Source: Mesorhabditis belari
Taxonomy: Eukaryota; Nematoda; Chromadorea; Rhabditida; Rhabditidae
DNA: 64,000 bases
Assembly (NCBI GenBank): GCA_958450365.1
Contig: CAUEEP010000730.1
Location: 2,355,001 to 2,419,000 of the forward strand
Direction: 5' to 3'
In this document: one piece after another, positions 48,919-64,000 of the stretch
Layout of the letters: every line of letters starts with the position of its first letter
Numbering within the stretch: the first letter of the stretch is position 1
Notes under the pieces: model-generated
What the model was told of the DNA's origin: nothing
The model's input: only the letters and a program-made list of their open reading frames with translations
Database searches by the model: none
Made by a program: the position numbers and the translations under genes

Positions 48919-51425
48919 ATGAGTCTGATCACAGAGCCTTCAACGGCTTCATCGTACTTCCTAGATGAAACGATCCCAGTTACCCTGATCACAAATGGGC
49001 TGTATGTTTTGGCGAATGCCTTAAATTGCCTTAGTCAGCTTAAGCTTTTTGTTTTTCAGAGGAATTATTAACCACGTGCATTTACGTGTAGGTGAACGTC
49101 GTTTGCCCAACAATGACACAGTAAGCTCGTTTCCTTTTATTCTTTAATTTATGCCTCTATTTAGGAGGTTCGAATTGAGGTTAGTCGCCCAGATGATTAT
49201 CGCTTTGTTTTCGCAAATGGAATAACTCGAGAATCGTTTGCTATTCTTCGTGATCGATGCAACATATCCACTGATTTTCAAAGTTTTGCTAAACGGTATG
49301 CTTTTCGCCAAAAGTGCAATGCATTTTTTTTACTAGTATTGTTCAACTCATCAAAGACCGGGAAAGTTCCACCCCTCCATTAAGGATCGATTGCGTCATT
49401 GATACAAAAGACGATACGTGCAGGTATGCAAGCAAGAAACTATAATAGTTTTTTATTGGTTTTAGCCTAGAGCTTGTCAGTCAATTACCCGTACATATCT
49501 CGAAAATTGATATTACTTTGCGTCGCGTTGTTGGTGAGGAGCTGAATTATCATTTAATTGATGCACTGAGTCGGATAAAGGTAAGGGAATCTTTGCAAAC
49601 TTATGTATGATTGACACTTTGGAACTTTGGTGGTTGCGAGGGGCTACTTTTACCCTGGCTTAGTTGGATCTAATGTTTTGATTGGTTGTATTGATACCTT
49701 TTATTTATTCTAGGGTAATCAAATATGCTTGGTAGATTGATGACTATTTTAGCAAGTTTTTGGCAGTTTTAGCCTAATCTCATGTACTTTAATCACCAAA
49801 CACTACCTCAAGGCTGCTTACACTTGAAGATCAAATAAATGCGGCAATATGAAACTTGAAACACGTTGTAAATGCTCCAAAAGTATACGCATATTTGATT
49901 ACCCTAGAATAGGAAGATAAAAGGTACCAATACAATCACTCAAAATATTAGATCCAGCTCAACCAGGATAAAAGTGGCTTCTCCCAATGAGCAAAGTACC
50001 AGCACTTTTGTAGGAAAAACATCGTGTACAATTTGAACAAGAAAGAAAGGAAAGAAAAGAGTTTGAAATTGAAACGAAAGCGGTTGCTGATTGTGAAAGC
50101 AAAAGGCTTCGAGAAGAAATTGAGGTTATGTTCTCAACACTGTCTGCCTGACCATAATTTAGAGACTAAAAGAAAAAGTCAGCTCATTGGAAACCGATTG
50201 CAGGGTTTGTTTTCTTTGTTTTTTTTTATATTTTATATCCAGATTGAAGCGGACGAGAAAGAAACAGCAAATGGTGCTCTAGAAGATATTCGAAAAGATC
50301 TGAATGATGCTGATCAAGAAATCGTTGGTTGTTTCGGGGTTTCAACAAATGGAAAGTTTAGATGGAATTGAATGAAGAACAAAAGTTTTTGCTGGAAGAA
50401 CACGACCGTGTTTTGAAAGAGGTAATTTGAAATTAAAAGCTGTTTTATTTGGTTCGTTCTGTTTAGAACGAGCGTTTGAAAAAAGATTTGAAAGAAGCAC
50501 TGCATGATAGAGAAATAGCCGAGGCCAAAGCAGAACAACAGCGAAATCGAGCCGAGGAGAACGGCCGAAAGTTACGTGAATCGAATCGAATTCTCAAGAA
50601 AACTTTGGTGAGAGAATTTCTTTGTTATTTTTATTTATTGTTTGAATACGCGGTGGAATTGTCACTTTTAGGAAGCAGTTGATGAAGAAGGGGATGAAAA
50701 TGAAAGGATCGAGGATCTGGTCCGTGATAACACAAGGAAAGCTGAGGCCATTCAAACGCTCACGAACGAATTGAAAAAACTGACCGAAACGTCAGTTTTC
50801 GTATAATTTTATTATTTTTACAGATACGTTTAGATACCAACAATTACGTCTAAAATCGGAAGAATTACTAGAAGAGAACAAACAATATCGAAGACGAGAA
50901 GACACCGCAAAGAAGAGTAAACATGAATATAAACTTGTATATAATAATTTCTATTTTTAGTGTATGGAAATTTGGCACCAAATCGGCAGATCCCTACAAA
51001 TCATTCTTCGACACAACTCGTTCAAGCTAGCCCATTCTCTTTTCGACAGCATCAGCCTGCATATGTAATTTTTATAAAACGTAGCATACGAATTTTAATG
51101 ATTTAGACTCCGGCAAGTACAAATTTACCACTCGGAACTTTTAATGCAAAACAAACAACCCGCCAGACATTAAATCCATTACTGGCAAGTTTGTTTCGTT
51201 ATCTAAAAAGGTAGCAATACGTAGTTTCTGATTTTTCAACTTAGGCCACGTCCTTTCATCCAACAGGTACAATTGAGACTCCGCTACGTAATTCTCCACA
51301 GCAGCAAATTCTCGCCAAATTTCGTGGTACTGAAGCAAAGGAAAAGTAAATGATATTCATTTGTCTAATTAGAACACATTTTTAGTCAAATTCCTGGACC
51401 AAGTGGGATTTCCAAACAAAAATAA
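48919..51425 (+). CDS. sas-6: SAS-6, centriole cartwheel protein
   Basis: Oligomerising scaffold that sets ninefold symmetry in new centrioles. The N-terminal head (to about residue 165) contains the PISA-type stretch EVSRPDDYRFVFANGITRES, FAILRDRCNISTDFQSFAKR and LELVSQLPVHISKIDITLRR. A long highly charged coiled coil follows (EERE/KRLREEIERLKEKVSSLE to about residue 400). A low-complexity C-terminal tail is rich in Gln, Pro, Ser and Thr (TLNPLLATSFHPTGTIETPL), ending GPSGISKQK with TAA at 51423. This matches SAS-6 in layout and size. The ATG lies 4 bp after TTTCAG. The intron at about 49580-50012 contains a foldback element. A generic coiled-coil protein is the alternative, but the head domain is distinctive. 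Confidence 0.87.
49617..50004. mobile_element. Foldback element in sas-6 intron
   Basis: Imperfect inverted arms of about 115 bp (left ACTTTGGTGGTTGCGAGGGG through TTCTAGGGTAATCAAATATG; right the complement). The interior is AT-rich. The ends match the outer arms of the cluster at 42637-44377, so both belong to one family. Confidence 0.75.
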
Positions 51426-51599
51426 TGATCATTACTGAAAAGTCAATCCTTTTTGCTTGTTAATCTTATTACTGTTTCCAGTCACAAAATCTCTTTTATA
51501 GTGATTTCATTGTATGATCGACTCATTTCCATAGTTGCTCAATACCGAAATTTCATATTTTACGAAGATTTAAAGAATATTTTATCAATAAAGAATATT

Positions 51600-54351
51600 T
51601 TAGCTAATGGAAAATCTTTGTGCGATAAACTTGTCGATTTTACCATAGCAAAATAAACTAATTGCAACGAGTAGCTGTACAAAAGTTAATAAGGAAGTGC
51701 CGAGAAAGAGACCCGTTTGGCCGCCGAGTTCTATAAATTATCATTGGGGTTGTTTCGGGAAACCTTACCCGAAATGAAATGGGGTAGAGTGGTCGTATGT
51801 ATTTCTTCGTATTCCTCCTCCTAAATTATTTTGAGTTCGAAGAAAAACTAATCAGCACTTGTAGCTCATTGAAAGCAAGCTCAAGTCGGTAACCATAAGA
51901 TTTCTCTCCAATTTGATCGTCCGGCGCCGAGGTCCAGTCGATTGAAATTTCTCGGCGAGAGCAAGATGGAAGACACTAAAGAGGGCGACAACTTAAAACA
52001 ATATCTAGTTGTAGGCATGTTATGGGAAGCATTTGTCGGTGAATGTTTTTAATTTTTTAAAATTAAAACTTATTTAGTTGGTGGCATGGTAGGCATGGTG
52101 GTTATTATAGTATGCATTTCAACGAGTAGGAAGATGGGATTATGATAATACTAGATCTTTGGCAATATTTCCAACCTTGAACCTTTCCAATCTCGGCCAT
52201 TTTATGTCACTATAATTGGCGATTACTGTTGATACATTACAAACGGGAACGGAATAAACATAATCAAGCGTTTCCTAAAAGAATTTATGCTTGTTTTTCT
52301 CTCTCATTCGCCAACTTTATAATATGGTAGAGTGCAGTTGTATTTGCCGACAACGCTCTCTTTGATGTACTCATACACATAGCATGTATACAAACCTGTA
52401 GATTTAAGTATACAAATACACAGTTTTATTATAGATCACCTCTATTTCTTGGTAAAATCGAACAACGTGGATTATCCGATAGACTTATAATCAACCGGGA
52501 GTTGAAACGAAACTGAAATTTTTGAGAAATTACCTACATATTCTGCAGAAAATTATTTACTTTGTTCCATGAGTTTGGATTGAGATAATAACGAGGAAAT
52601 GTCGACGTTTCAATATTCTCATCACCAATAAACATGATCACATTTGACTAGAATTTACGTTATGCATTTATGTATGCAATCTGGGCAGTTGTATATCTAT
52701 TAAATATCTAAGGTTTAATCTACTCGAAACCTGGAAATGATTATCGTTGACGAGTGGGCTGGGAATGTTTTTGATGAAGAGCCTAAGCTTGGCTAACTCG
52801 TCCGCGTCATTTTGGTTGTAGCCGTTAAGCTTGAAACATCTGGAACTAGGTTTTAGTAATTAGGTTTTTAAGCACAGAAAAAATAGTACATGTAGAAGAT
52901 AGGGCAAATTTGCATCTGATTGTAACCGTTGCCATACGACAATGCCACTCTTTGACTACGTTAATCGAGTCATTTACTAGTTAACAAAGTTGGTAAAGTA
53001 TAATATACCTTCCCCGCAGCATCACAAACGTCGGTGAAAAGATGTCGCAACAGTTTGCGTTTAACGACCCTTGAGTGCATTGTTGGAAAAACTGAAATTT
53101 TGTGTTTGTTGTTTCGTGGCACAATTCACCTCATTGCATGTGATTGAATTCTCTTCAAAAACGAATTTGAATAGATCCAATGTTGAGCGATTCCCACGCC
53201 AAATCTCGTAGTTCATTTGAAGATTTCTTCTAAAATGATCAAAAACTTTTCATTATTATAAGCGATTTGTTAGTTCAAATTAATTTGTTTGACACAAGAG
53301 CGATCCAGCAACCAGGGTTGACAAAATGTTTACTTGTATTCATCAGAGAACTGATCAATGTACACATAATCAAAACCGGAGCCGGCAATGAAATATTTCA
53401 AGAGATCCTTGTAGGTGCCATTTAGATGACCACCCAATCTCGTTTCCATATCTAGATAGTTGATGATAGTTTGGAAAAAGTTTATGTATAACCTTTTACA
53501 ATATCTTCAACATGAACCGCATCGGGACTGTTCGGACAAAAAATCAAATTGGGAAAAGACAAGGATTTCACCTAAAACACATTGTCTAAACATTACACGT
53601 TGTATTATGCTGCTCTTGAGCTTGAGCACATTGAGTTTTTGTATTCGGTCTCTTACAGTATGCCTAAACAAAAAATTTTTAGGCAGTAAGATCACTTTCA
53701 AAATATGAAAAAATGCTCATAATTAGCATTGTCCAAAATATTTCGAGAGTCGTATTTGTACCTGTTTGATTCTCATTCTTGTTTGTGTGTCATTGCTAAC
53801 GTATGAACTAAGAATATATTGTGCATTCCAGATGGCGCCTGCAAAACAAATCGCCACAACAACCAGCCAGAAAACACGCATTTCGAGCGAGTGACTCTAA
53901 TAGTTGAAGATAAATAATGCATATTTGAGCAAAAATATGATTTTAGAACTCAGATGCAGATAAACCTTTATCCTGAACTATGCAGAGATAACAATAGACA
54001 TGCAATGATATTTTTGAACTTTGTCTACCAACCATCATGAGTTGTGAAAGACCGTGCAACTCTTTTCTCCACAAATATCTACACGAACACTTTTGTGGAA
54101 AGTTCGTGGGTGGAGTGATCGGTGTTGAGGAATCCGAGGGAAAAGTTCTCGAAAGGATAAGTCTAAATTGGTTGTTAGGTCTTTGGTTGATAAGCATAAA
54201 AAGTTTTTTATCAACATTTTAAAATAGAATTTATAAATCACCTTGGTGATCCTCGCATCCTCCTTTCCAATGTGTAGATTGATCCAAAGAAATCGGGTGG
54301 ATCTGATTCATTTGACATTTCTTCAAGATCAGCATCGAAGTTTTTATTCAT
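51600..54351 (-). CDS. DEG/ENaC sodium channel subunit
   Basis: Subunit of a trimeric, amiloride-type cation channel at the plasma membrane, with short cytosolic ends, two membrane segments and a large Cys-rich ectodomain. Minus-strand exons give MNKNFDADLEEMSNES; KELHGLSQLMM, carrying the conserved N-terminal His-Gly gating motif; TM1 ARVFWLVVVAICFAGAIWNA; the post-TM1 signature SFPNLIFCPNSPDAVHVEDI; ectodomain pieces FIAGSGFDYVYIDQFSDEYK, SITCNEFFQQCTQG, DIFSPTFVMLRGRCFKLNGY, NPRCSILPRNRG and YTCYVYEYIKESVVGKYNC; and TM2 LGGQTGLFLGTSLLTFVQLL with the G-x-S filter. It ends KIDKFIAQRFSIS, TAA at 51602-51600. Splice joins between 51740 and 52300 are uncertain. I cannot assign it to a named C. 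elegans member. It converges with sas-6. Confidence 0.82.
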
Positions 54352-56444
54352 GTTTAAGTAGAATACAAATGATACAAAGTGTCCGGCATCAATAACTTCT
54401 CATCGTATCAAAATAGATGGAGAAGGGGGAAAAGGGTAGGTGAAATCTGATACCCTTAGAGATGATCGTTTACTTATTCTTCTCCTCATAAATACCACCT
54501 CCGAAATAAAGTATGCTCTTCTCGGTTAATGGGGACCATGAAACTTGCGCCACAAATCTTTTTATAAATTTATTTATAAATTATGAATTATAAATAAATT
54601 TATTTATAAATTATAAAACCACAAAATTATAAATCCTATGTTAATCGCGAATCTCGCGCCGCGAACTTTACGCCGCGCTGTCAAAAACGAAAGTTGCGCT
54701 ACGGGAAGTTTGCGCCGTTAAACAAAGCGAAACTTGTGCCACTAGTCAAAAGCGAAATTTGTTTTTACCAACATTTATGTCTCGTGTCACTTGTTTTTCA
54801 TATTTGCTTTTTCTTCACCGTATTTCATACATGCTAAGTATTACTATTTTAGAGAAGAAGGAGTTTAGCAGTGCAAACTAACACTCTAACACATATTGAG
54901 GTCCAAACTAACACATATGCTGTGTTGTTCTTGATTTATAGAATTCAAAACTTTTTAGTTTAGGGAATTACAAAGAAATCGACTGCCCAATTCGTTGCTC
55001 AATAGCTCTTTTAACATCAGAAGGAATTTAAAGCTCGATATGATGAAGCCTCAGCTAAGCAAGTCTGTCAACTTTTCCCCAACCTAAGCACGTTGTTAAT
55101 TTTCACGCTCGTCGATTGCTCGTCATCAAAAACGATAATTTTCAACGTTTAAGTTACCTGAAAAGCTTGTCTTTGTACGTTGGCCCTACAATTTGAGCTT
55201 TTCTGGTGCTTCCAGTGTCTCCGTTGTTATTTATTAAGGTGTTTTGATCTGTGCATTGTTATTATATTTTTATGATAAACGTTTTATGGTTGATGTTGGT
55301 TATTGGGCGAGATCAAATACACAAGCTTTAAAAAAGGATTTTTTACTTTTTAAGTGCAAAACAATTAAGAGCGCTTTGTAATGGTGCAATGGTGGCGCAA
55401 TCTTCGCTTTTTGTTTTATGGCGCAAAATTCGCGACGCAAGTTTCACGATTAACATAGGCGGCGCAAGCTTCATAGTCCCGGTTAATGCGCTTTCTAACA
55501 TGTATCAACTTTTGACTTTAGAATATCCACTTATAGTTAGTGTAAATTTTCTTTTTTTGTTGCTTTTTTTATTGCTTTTCCATTTTCTTATTTGTATTGT
55601 GTGATGTATAAAGCTATTAAAAAATTTATTGCCATTCGGATGGCCAAATTAAAATGACAAGGATAAAAAACACAAGCGAAACAATTCGAAAATTTTAGAA
55701 AATCAGAGGAGAATCTGTTTGGGGAAAATCATATAACAAACTTAACTGCCACTTTTTGCGTGAGCATTTCTCGAATACAAAGATCAAAAGAGGAAAACAA
55801 ATAGTTTAGCTGAATACTGTATTGACTCTAATGGAAGCCGCGAAATACATATTAGGGGACTTCTATTTTTTCGATTGTTTCCCATCTGCGGCTTTTTTAG
55901 AAGCAATACGGTAGTTAAGATCTAAGATAATATATCAAAAATATCATCAAAAAAAAATTCAAAAACATTTTTCTTGCACAGATTTGTTAGAAGGCTTCGA
56001 CGTCGAGAGAAGAATGGGAAGACTTTGAAATTTAGCATTTGCATTTAGAACATACCCATATCGTTGATTCACGGACAAAGGAGAAAAAAATGTAAAATAA
56101 ACGGTAATAAAGCTTTCTTCTTTTACTTGAATGGCGGAGGATTCTCGGTGAATGAGGACTAGTTTTAAGAGGAATTGGAATTTTTGGGGGAATTGATAGA
56201 GCCTTATAAATAAATTGTTGGTTAGCCGATAAAAAATAAGATCTTTGAATATTTGAAAAATGGATACTTATCGGTTATATCCCCACAAAATGCACAAATT
56301 TGTGGAGATATAACTTACTGGATGCGTGGACCAAACTATTGTGGGACTTTAACCGACTAGTACCGAAAAGTGTTAATAAAAGCGAAATTCCTGGCAAACT
56401 TGTCCAAATATCTTTTTAGAGATGAGTTAATGGATGTGACTGCG
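54352..56444. other. Intergenic between DEG/ENaC and JNK
   Basis: The stretch is dominated by the element at 54532-55480. The rest is AT-rich and includes a 15-bp inverted pair (GGTTATATCCCCACAAA / TTTGTGGAGATATAAC, 56271-56312). No exon of a recognisable family is seen. Confidence 0.5.
54532..55480. mobile_element. 949-bp element with 8-bp target duplication
   Basis: GGTTAATG is duplicated exactly on both sides (54524-54531; 55481-55488). The ends are GGGACCATGAAACTTGCGCC and the complement of GGGACTATGAAGCTTGCGCC. Subterminal DNA holds many variants of GAAACTTGCGCC (at least six on the left, four on the right). The middle is AT-rich with no intact transposase. This is a non-autonomous hAT- or Merlin-like copy, with architecture parallel to 43722-44294. 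Confidence 0.87.
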
Positions 56445-61018
<4,574 letters not shown>

Positions 61019-61853
61019 ATTTAGTTCAGTTTGTAACCGTTTGCACTAAAAGTCTTGACTTAAGAGAAATCGATGATGTTTGATAGTTCGTATCAAAACG
61101 TCCAGGAAACATAGTTAAATGCTTAACAAAAGAAAGATGATAAAATTCAAATATTGACATATTTGCTACTGTAACCACGTGCACACTGTTGGATAGATTT
61201 TTGATTTTTATAGATTAAAAATAATTTTATAACCTTTTACGTAAACCGATTAAGTTTCATCCTGGTATCCAGGATATAACACGTGCACATTGTTGGATAG
61301 ATTGAATGCATGAACACGCATGAATTTATGCGCCGTTTATGAATTTTTATCCTGATGCAACATAAAACGCTGCATGAATATTTCTATGAGAAACTAATTA
61401 AATCAAATTAATTACCACAAGCAAACCTAAGTAAACCAAGAAACGCCTTTGCAGCATTTTAACTGAATGAATATTGGGTGATAGTTGAGGGTACTCAAAT
61501 GAAGGAGAGACCTACCCTCACTTGAAATATTTCTCACGAGGATTTCCCTTTCTTCTTTCCTTTCATACTTCAATCTAAAGGAAACTTCCTTTTCAACAAG
61601 TATCCTTTAAAGGGCACTAAAGTTTTACTTATAGAAAGGACTTTGAGGGTGACCGGCTAAAGAGCTCAAAGTGAAGTAGTGAACTCGCACTCCGAACTGT
61701 AGGAAATGATTTGGGAAAAAATACTAGCAAAAAGCGTTAGGCATACGTCTGATTGTTCGGCACAAAAGTTTTCTAGAGCGCTTTGAAAATCGACATGAAT
61801 CCGGTACCGAACCATTAAAAACATGCTTTTTAAAGCATTTTCAGAAATCAAAT

Positions 61854-62333
61854 TTGATTTGTTACAATCACAAAGCTGATCAAAGACAGCATGCACTTTC
61901 AAATAAGATTTGCAAATTTATGTTAACACTTGCTTTAACCAACCTGCTGCCCGTGCGATGGCATGGTGATGAACAACAAAATCATCGACAGGCGAATCCA
62001 TCACGCAAAACTCTGCAAAATCGATATGAGAAAATAAGAAAAGGCTTTTTGGAAAGGGAACGAGAACTTGAAAGATTAAAACAGAACACAAAAATCCCCA
62101 AAGATTTATGGGAGCGGATTTCTAGAAAGATTATGGCGATGAAATGGCGGAAATACTTCAAATACTTCAAACCAACAGCAGTCTGTAAGGTCACGAGGTG
62201 CAAGTATCCAGGTATGTGCGATAGAGGACTTCTGATAGCGAGGGAAGCCGGTAGCCCGAAACTGAGCCCGCCCACTATTTTGCCTCGAAGACTATCCGGT
62301 TCTTTGAGACTGGCTTCAAGGTTTGGAGCATAA
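61854..62333 (+). CDS. Uncertain small basic protein
   Basis: A 159-codon open frame not explained by simple sequence or a transposon. From an internal ATG near 61919 the protein would start MLTLALTNLLPV, faintly signal-like. A charged helical stretch follows (LQNRYEKIRKGFLERERELE, then RLKQNTKIPKDLWERISRKI), then WRKYFKYFKPTAVCKVTRCK and a Pro/Arg-rich end. A good donor (CCAG|GTATGTG near 62212) lies inside the frame, so the 3' part may be intronic. I recognise no family, and the shared 97-codon frame on the other strand lowers confidence. It could be chance. Confidence 0.3.
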   Translation: MICYNHKADQRQHALSNKICKFMLTLALTNLLPVRWHGDEQQNHRQANPSRKTLQNRYEKIRKGFLERERELERLKQNTKIPKDLWERISRKIMAMKWRKYFKYFKPTAVCKVTRCKYPGMCDRGLLIAREAGSPKLSPPTILPRRLSGSLRLASRFGA

Positions 62334-62511
62334 GATGGAAAATGGTTCTCGATATTAATGAAAGATACCTATATCTTAGATTATGTACGTCTACTTTTTG
62401 GTTTTTAGAATGAGATATTTCAGCACAAAAAGCGCATTACTTTAGTAATGAATATAAGCAAACTCGTGCTGGGATATAATGCCGAGTATCGATGCAATAT
62501 ATGAGTAGCGT

Positions 62512-62735
62512 GTGTTCCTCGCGAGTAATGCGTTTTCTAAAGGTCACCTATTTAAGAAAACTACCGTAGTTAAATCATTAGTTTACATTCAATTGACCTA
62601 ATGTTGGTGTCATTCGATGAGGAATTATGAGGCTCATTGATTGATACCAAACGGGGTGATCGAATGTAAGCTAACGGTTTGACTAGTTTTCTCAAATAGG
62701 TGCCTTTTAGAAAACGCATTACTCGCGAGGAACAC
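62512..62735. mobile_element. Foldback MITE with TCGCGAGTAATGCG ends
   Basis: GTGTTCCTCGCGAGTAATGC with GTTTTCTAAAGG continuing inward is repeated inverted at the right end (GCATTACTCGCGAGGAACAC). The arms are about 50 bp, the total 224 bp. Noncoding. It lies 8 bp from the next element. Confidence 0.8.
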
Positions 62736-62743
62736 GCTCTATA

Positions 62744-63041
62744 CAGGATGCTCCCAAAAACGTTTTTAAACCGATTTTTATCGATTTTTTGACGCTTTTG
62801 GATCTTGATAAAAATGGTTTTTTCACAAATTTTTAGAATTTTTAGTTTTTTTCTGATTTCATGAAAAACACCGCCCCGATACACGGTCGGTGCTTTTCCA
62901 AATTCGTGTATAGGGGTCATGAAATAAAAAGAAACTCTAACTCTAAAAAATTGTGACATCGAAAAAACCATTTTTGTCAAAAGAGGTCATATCCGAAAAA
63001 TTGATAAAAATCGGTTTAAAAACGTTTTTTGGAGCACCCTG
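62744..63041. mobile_element. Foldback MITE, CAGGGTG family, TA flanks
   Basis: It begins CAGGATGCTCCCAAAAACGT and ends with the complement of CAGGGTGCTCCAAAAAACGT, flanked by TA. The arms continue as TTTTTAAACCGATTTTTATC. It belongs to the same terminal-motif family as 14746-15156 and 28728-29382, but the interiors are unrelated. Confidence 0.85.
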
Positions 63042-64000
63042 TATATTAGTGACATGGAAAATATACTAAAAAGTTAAAAGCTTAATAAAATATTGCTTGC
63101 CGGGAAGGTGAAGTGAGTTATTCGGGGAGATGCAGAGACAATAAGGAAAAGAGCTGAGAGGGACCTATGAAGGGGAGGAAGGGGGAGGGGAGGCAAAAGA
63201 TAAAATCCATAGTGAGACCAGGTGTTGAAGAGGGATATGGGGGACACCTCTACTCAATGAGGGCAAAAGAGGGGCCCATTTTGAGCAAAGAAGTAGTGAA
63301 GAAAAGAAAAAGAAACGATTATCAGAAAGCAGTGAAATGAAACCAAGGCAAAAAGTTATGTTAATTTGTAGGATTAATGAACATAAGAATTTCGGATGCA
63401 TAACTACAGTACTATATCAAATGCTATCAATACGCTCCATGTAAAGTGGAAAATGTCAAAGAATCTTACACTCACATAAATAAAGAGCTTGAAAGCTTAA
63501 GCAGGACATATAACAAGTTCGACCACATAGCCAATAAAACAGAACATATGTATGCGAATAAAAGATTAAAAAAATATCTTTTATTTAATTTTAATTTTAA
63601 AAATATCTGATTAATCTTAAAGCCTTGAAAATAAAAAGAGATAATCAAACGTCGAAAATAGATGACGGCAAAATAGGGTTTAATTTGAAAAAGCAGCATA
63701 TACTTATGCCGTTTAATTATACGTATGTAGTTTACTTTTTGTTCTTACAATGTTGTTTTTCAGAAAGTTCAAAATATTCCTAATGTTACGATTAATATCT
63801 GATTGTGAGCATGTGCATAATTAAAATTTGTTTTGTGTCCCAACTGCTTATGTTAATTTCTCATGTAAAGTGGTATGAAATTCGCAAATCATTAGATTAC
63901 ATTACCTACAAGATTACAGAAAAAGTAGCCGAAAAAGAGGGAATGAGGCTGGGATGGGAGCTGGGGACCGAGTGGGGGAGAAGGGTCCTCCTATGCCTCA
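63042..64000. other. Terminal stretch, no gene seen
   Basis: The plus strand is purine-rich at 63120-63310 and again at 63920-63980, with AT-rich DNA between. No exon, RNA gene or further inverted repeat could be supported. Confidence 0.45.

Noticed and set aside
54035..54241. Minus-strand frame ending CGEKSCTVFHNS as the channel N-terminus
   Set aside because: The alternative frame of the same exon carries the DEG/ENaC His-Gly motif (KELHGLSQL), which fits the family.
62570..62980. 136-codon minus-strand ORF
   Set aside because: It runs across two foldback elements and their junction; no protein similarity.

Overview
This window is nuclear DNA of a nematode, most likely a rhabditid related to Caenorhabditis. 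The genes are broken into many exons. Many introns are only about 37-50 nt and most end in TTTAG or TTTCAG. Several start codons lie a few bases after a free TTTAG/TTTCAG, the mark of spliced-leader trans-splicing. Most of the proteins have a familiar C. elegans counterpart. From general knowledge of the worm map, several of these (shl-1, lad-2, jnk-1, sas-6, ifta-2, miro-1) lie on C. elegans chromosome IV, so the window may derive from the same ancestral linkage group; this is an inference.

Layout. 0.2-6.5 kb: three tightly packed plus-strand genes (proteasome alpha-3, Miro GTPase, Trm10 tRNA methyltransferase) spaced 265-278 bp apart, which looks like an operon. 6.5-11 kb: no gene seen, pyrimidine-rich. 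11-18.6 kb: Kv4/Shal potassium channel. 18.6-23.2 kb: no gene seen. 23.2-34.5 kb: an L1CAM-type adhesion receptor (6 Ig + 5 FN3) with a short tail, resembling LAD-2, its introns loaded with transposons. 35-38.2 kb: a core-1 galactosyltransferase-like (C1GALT/T-synthase) enzyme. 38.5-39.7 kb: IFT22/RABL5 with a perfect X-box just upstream. 39.8-42.2 kb (minus): DDX51-type DEAD-box helicase. 42.6-44.4 kb: nested transposon cluster. 44.5-51.4 kb (plus): CstF64, TRAM and the centriole protein SAS-6. 51.6-54.4 kb (minus): a DEG/ENaC sodium channel subunit. 56.4-61.0 kb (minus): JNK MAP kinase. 61-64 kb: one uncertain small ORF and two foldback elements.

The functions are mostly housekeeping (protein turnover, tRNA modification, mRNA 3' ends, ER translocation, ribosome assembly) mixed with neuronal and cytoskeletal genes (Kv4, L1CAM, JNK, Miro, DEG/ENaC, IFT22, SAS-6). 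I see no unusual multigene system. The less expected content is the mobile DNA. At least sixteen non-autonomous or decayed DNA transposons are recognisable from inverted ends and target duplications: TA-flanked, TTAA-flanked and 8-bp-duplication types. Some abut one another, and several with different ends share a common internal module of about 90-120 bp.

Exon joins were made by eye from splice signals and family similarity. Gene ends are firm where noted; individual splice sites are approximate.
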